From Macrostomum hystrix (Eukaryota; Platyhelminthes; Macrostomidae): 64,000 bases of DNA. The stretch spans positions 26,821,001 through 26,885,000 of the forward strand of contig CATNEN010000038.1 of assembly GCA_950097015.1 (NCBI GenBank), in the 5' to 3' direction. How positions within the stretch are numbered: the first letter of the stretch is position 1; every line of letters begins with the position of its first letter. Of this stretch, positions 62,401 to 64,000 are shown in pieces. Under the pieces are notes generated by a model that saw only the letters and a program-made list of their open reading frames with translations, was not told the origin of the DNA and ran no database searches. The translations under genes and the position numbers were made by a program.

Positions 62401-63488
62401 TTACTAGAAATCGATAATACGAATCTGGGATAATTATCCCCTTACTAGAAATCGATAACACGAATCTGGGATAATTATCCCCTTACTAGAAATCGATAAC
62501 ACGAATCTGGGATAATTATCCCCTTACTAGAAATCGATAATACGAATCTGGGATAATTATCCCCTTACTAGAAATCGATAATACGAATCTGGGATAATTA
62601 TCCCCTTACTAGAAATTGATTACCAGAATCTGGGATAATTATCCTCTTACTAGAAATCGATAATACGAATCTGACATAATTATCCCCTTACTAGAAATCG
62701 ATAATACAAATCTGGGATAATTATCCCCTTACTAGAAATCGATAATACGAATCTGACATAATTATCCCCTTACTAGAAATCGATAACACGAATCTGGGAT
62801 AATTATCCCCTTACTAGAAATCGATAACACGAATCTGGGATAATTATCCCCTTACTAGAGGTCGATAATACGAATCTGACATAATTATCCCCTTACTAGA
62901 AATTGATTACCAGAATCTGGGATAGTTCTCACTCAAAAAATATATTTCCCAAAATTCAGTAAATTTAACCCGAAAACCGAAATTCCATTTCCCAAACTCT
63001 GGGATATTTCTCCCGCTGACCTTGGCCGGCAGCGAAGAGGTGGGATAGTCCAAGAACAGCCACATTCGGTACCGAAGTCGCCGAACACCTCGACTGCACC
63101 GCACCAGTGACTGCATCGGCTCGATATCCTCGAAGCAGTCCTTAAACAGGGTGTTCTTGGTTCGCTTCTCCTCGTCGTAGCGCACATAGTGCGGCAGGCA
63201 GCAGGGCCCGATGCTGGCCTCGTGGATGCCCCAGAAGACGAGCTCCTTGCGCACGAATGGGCCGCAAATATTAGTCGGCAGGTGCAACTCGCCGGTGCGA
63301 TAAAAGTCCAAGATGAATCTGAACACCTCCGGATCGCGGTCGAAATAATAAGTGTCCTTCTGCAGCTCGTCGGCAGCTATTTGGTTGTACAGTCGGGTGT
63401 TGGGAAATCGGTATAGGGTGGCTCGGCGGGTTACAAAGTTGCAGCCTCCGACAGTGATGGTGACAGTGTCAGCCGGGTTCACGGCCAT
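37730..63488 (-). CDS. Shaw (KCNC): Shaw-type (Kv3) voltage-gated K+ channel alpha subunit
   Basis: K+ channel pore subunit of the plasma membrane. Exons (- strand): 63488-63021, 50439-49689, 38448-37730; 1938 nt, 645 aa, phases consistent. The T1 domain has the Kv2-4-type zinc site HX5CX20CC (His69, Cys75, Cys96, Cys97) and CGPFVRKELVFWG, typical of Shaw. S1 begins near 157; an N-glycosylation site lies at Asn192. The filter is TTVGYGD (382-388). Unusual: at S4 the first two gating-charge positions appear to be Ser304 and Gln307, leaving Arg310, Arg313, Lys316, Lys319 and Arg322. In S6 the PXP bend reads Ala-Ile-Pro (414-416). The tail has a run of about 18 Ala, acidic/basic repeats and ends EQFV. 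The introns are 12.6 and 11.2 kb. Family placement is strong; voltage dependence is an open question. Confidence 0.94.
38491..39020. repeat. 20-bp array next to Shaw exon 3
   Basis: Unit GTCATTAGCTTCCTGACTGT with a diverged start (GTCATTAATTACCAGACT). It begins about 40 bases from the exon 3 acceptor. Confidence 0.95.
39395..40240. repeat. 22-bp array in Shaw intron 2
   Basis: Unit GTGACATTGGTGATTGTAGA plus TA, or with GCGA in place of GATA. About 38 copies. Confidence 0.96.
40970..41615. repeat. 16-bp array in Shaw intron 2
   Basis: Unit GAGATCTGAATGAGAT, with GATCCGTATGAG and GATATGAATGAA variants ordered in longer blocks. About 40 copies. Confidence 0.96.
42330..43600. repeat. 23-bp pyrimidine-rich array in Shaw intron 2
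   Basis: Unit CTCACCCTTCTCTCACTCTC plus AAT, about 55 copies, with ATCGCATCC variants. The sense strand is purine-rich. The 442-codon frame on the + strand follows from its 69-bp triple period. Confidence 0.96.
44266..45370. repeat. Irregular 17-20-bp purine-rich array in Shaw intron 2
   Basis: Mixed units around GATGGGATTGGGAAAGGAA, GATAATGAA and GGGAGATGAA. Longer blocks repeat (about 44895-45100 against 45225-45360). Both strands stay open in some frames because of composition. Confidence 0.93.
46072..46602. repeat. 20-bp array in Shaw intron 2
   Basis: Unit CACTGCCTCACCTGTCACTC, about 26 copies, with CAAAGTGTCTCC-type variants repeated about 120 bp apart. Confidence 0.96.
47468..47830. 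repeat. 15-bp C-rich array in Shaw intron 2
   Basis: Unit CTGCCTCCTCTCCCC with shortened copies (CTGCTCATCTCCCC). The strands are strongly asymmetric; purines are on the Shaw-sense strand. Confidence 0.95.
48512..49660. repeat. 12-bp array at the Shaw exon 2 donor
   Basis: Units TCTCCTTATCAG and TCTCCCTCTCAG, preceded by a 20-bp version CTCTCAGTCTCTCACACTCC. About 80 copies of the 12-mer. On the sense strand it reads GAGACTGATAAG, coding ETDK in the frame of exon 2. The same 12-mer forms the array at 52199-52592 on the other side of exon 2. Confidence 0.97.
49689..50439 (-). CDS. Shaw (KCNC): Shaw exon 2: S1 to proximal S6
   Basis: Acceptor CCCTCAAACAG, LWAMLLLLLMICSVM (S1) to GSVTAVSG. It includes S4 (ALRILRIFKISKISRG), S5, and the pore helix and filter (FWWSIVTLTTVGYGD). 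Donor GTGAGC is 11 bases from where the 12-bp-type repeat sequence starts. The frame stays open past the donor for about 350 codons. Confidence 0.96.
50478..51545. repeat. 23-bp array at the Shaw exon 2 acceptor
   Basis: Unit GATTAGTGAGTAGGTTACTG plus AAG or ATG, about 46 copies, starting about 40 bases upstream of exon 2. Blocks of five to six units recur in the same AAG/ATG order. Confidence 0.97.
52199..52660. repeat. Second 12-bp array (shared unit) with TCTA tail
   Basis: TCTCCTTATCAG and TCTCCCTCTCAG units identical to those at 48512-49660, about 33 copies to 52592, running into TCTATCTGTC tetranucleotide repeats. Confidence 0.96.
53293..53917. repeat. TCTG/TCTA microsatellite
   Basis: An 8-bp TCTGTCTA pattern with TCTATATG and TCTATGTG variants. 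A block of about 120-200 bp (with CTAGCTATCTG) is repeated within it. Same motif as the tail of the array at 52592-52660. Confidence 0.96.
54450..56222. repeat. 14-bp array in Shaw intron 1, about 125 copies
   Basis: Unit GAGAGTCAGCAGGG with length variants (AGAGG, GGGGG, GCGAG). A marked block (CAGGGCGAGAGTC then CAGCAAAAGGAG) recurs about 471 bp apart near 54918 and 55389. Confidence 0.96.
56822..58930. repeat. 39-bp array in Shaw intron 1, about 54 copies
   Basis: The unit contains GATTGCTAGTCTAGCCTCAG and TGGATGAAGGATCAGAATG. Because 39 is a multiple of 3, the + strand reads as a 13-residue repeat (EGSEWIASLASVD), broken only once by TGA near 57771. It is antisense to Shaw and inside its intron. 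Confidence 0.97.
58935..59290. repeat. 23-bp array in Shaw intron 1
   Basis: Unit GAGAGTCACACAGTTGAACG plus GTG, about 15 nearly identical copies, directly after the 39-bp array. Confidence 0.97.
59775..60493. repeat. 16-bp array in Shaw intron 1
   Basis: Unit GTGATTGGTGAAGATT, about 45 copies, with GTTATTGGTGAACATTCAG variants placed about every 100-130 bp. Confidence 0.96.
61258..62935. repeat. 41-bp array just downstream of Shaw exon 1, about 41 copies
   Basis: The unit contains a 14-bp perfect palindrome GGGATAATTATCCC, then CTTACTAGAAATCGATAACA and CGAATCT. Variants are ATAACAC or ATAATAC and GGGATA or GACATA. On the sense strand each unit has TTTCTAGTAAGG. Confidence 0.97.
63021..63488 (-). 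CDS. Shaw (KCNC): Shaw exon 1: start codon and T1 domain
   Basis: 156 codons from MAVNPADTVTITVGG to LDYPTSSLPAK. It contains YYFDRDPEVFRFILDFY and the full zinc-binding set. The donor GTCAGC is weak. The first copies of the 41-bp array start only about 90 bases downstream. Confidence 0.95.
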
Positions 63489-64000
63489 GACAACAATGCC
63501 CCAGCGTTGTTCACCTGGACTCTCTAGGGACTCCTGTTGATCTACCCGCAGATTTATTACTGCGTTTTCTGGTTATGGCGGTTAGGGACTTGGGGGATTT
63601 ATTTGGGAGGAGGGACAACTGCAGCCGGTTCTGGGATCCAATGATTGGCTGGAGAAGATTATCCTCTTCCTGCAATCCCCATGGGTCGCGGCACACACAC
63701 ACTCTCTCTCTACCATACGACAAACACGCCACTATAGAGAATTTCTAGCAATTCCTTGCTACTAGGAGAAGAACTTTAACCTGATCTTTTTAGCTCCGCA
63801 TGCATTGTCTCCACCAGAAAATTTGAGAAACAGGCAGTCTGTTTGAACTCCGCTTTGCCTGCGTGCTTATTATTGATCCTAGTAGAAACGATTCCATAAT
63901 TTCTTCTTCTAGAAGACAAAAGTTTCGTTTTCATCACACCCTCCTCGGGTCAGACACCAACCCGCCTTGAAATATGAAAGTTTAGGACGTAAACTGTTGC
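63489..64000. other. Upstream flank of the Shaw gene
   Basis: Immediately upstream of the Shaw start codon (- strand). It contains a CA/CT-rich patch near 63690-63715. No promoter element or upstream exon is recognisable before the window ends. Confidence 0.5.

Larger units (their letters stand above)
50440..63020 (-). other. Shaw intron 1: eight arrays separated by unique spacers
   Basis: Unique parts: 51546-52198, 52661-53292, 53918-54449, 56223-56821 (a GAGA/GGGA run at about 56379-56421), 59291-59774 and 60494-61257. No exon, RNA gene or mobile element was recognised in them. Confidence 0.7.

Noticed and set aside
1-64000. Arrays as assembly errors
   Set aside because: Units carry ordered variants and decay at array ends, and exons between arrays splice in frame. 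Copy numbers could still be wrong and need long reads.

Overview
This is a 64 kb piece of an animal (metazoan) nuclear genome, very probably from an invertebrate. Coding exons are split by GT-AG introns and use the standard code. The genes are metazoan signalling and excitability genes, and tRNA-derived SINEs are interspersed. About 29 kb (roughly 45% by my tally) is tandem-repeat array: 29 arrays with units from 8 to 67 bp, almost all different from each other. I cannot place the species further from sequence alone.

Four genes are supported. (1) A Shaker-type (Kv1) voltage-gated K+ channel on the + strand, about 1708-3408, is uninterrupted across its coding region and ends in ETDV. (2) A PTPN3/PTPN4-type FERM-PDZ tyrosine phosphatase lies on the - strand, 29711-12029. 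I rebuilt it as 11 exons that stay in frame throughout (1044 aa), with a polyadenylation signal 45 nt after the stop. (3) A short Gln-rich protein on the - strand, 34918-34370, carries the proline-rich motif and C-terminal tail of the PNRC (PNRC1/2) family. (4) A Shaw-type (Kv3) K+ channel on the - strand, 63488-37730, has 3 coding exons (645 aa), two introns of 11-13 kb and unusual S4 and S6 sequences.

Layout: 1-786 minisatellite; 1.2-3.4 kb Shaker; 3.8-5.6 kb 34-bp array; 5.6-12 kb intergenic DNA with a SINE-derived 67-bp array; 12-29.7 kb the phosphatase; 29.7-34.3 kb intergenic, with an inverted-repeat element and a SINE; 34.4-34.9 kb PNRC-like; 35-37.7 kb intergenic; 37.7-63.5 kb Shaw; 63.5-64 kb its upstream flank.

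The most striking feature is how arrays and introns relate. Every phosphatase intron longer than 590 nt is built around its own array, while the three short introns (80, 83 and 379 nt) have none. The two Shaw introns hold eight arrays each. Several arrays run to within tens of bases of splice sites. Two arrays look derived from tRNA-like SINE heads, which suggests one route by which arrays start. Shaker and Shaw on one 64 kb segment may also reflect an old Kv1-Kv3 linkage.
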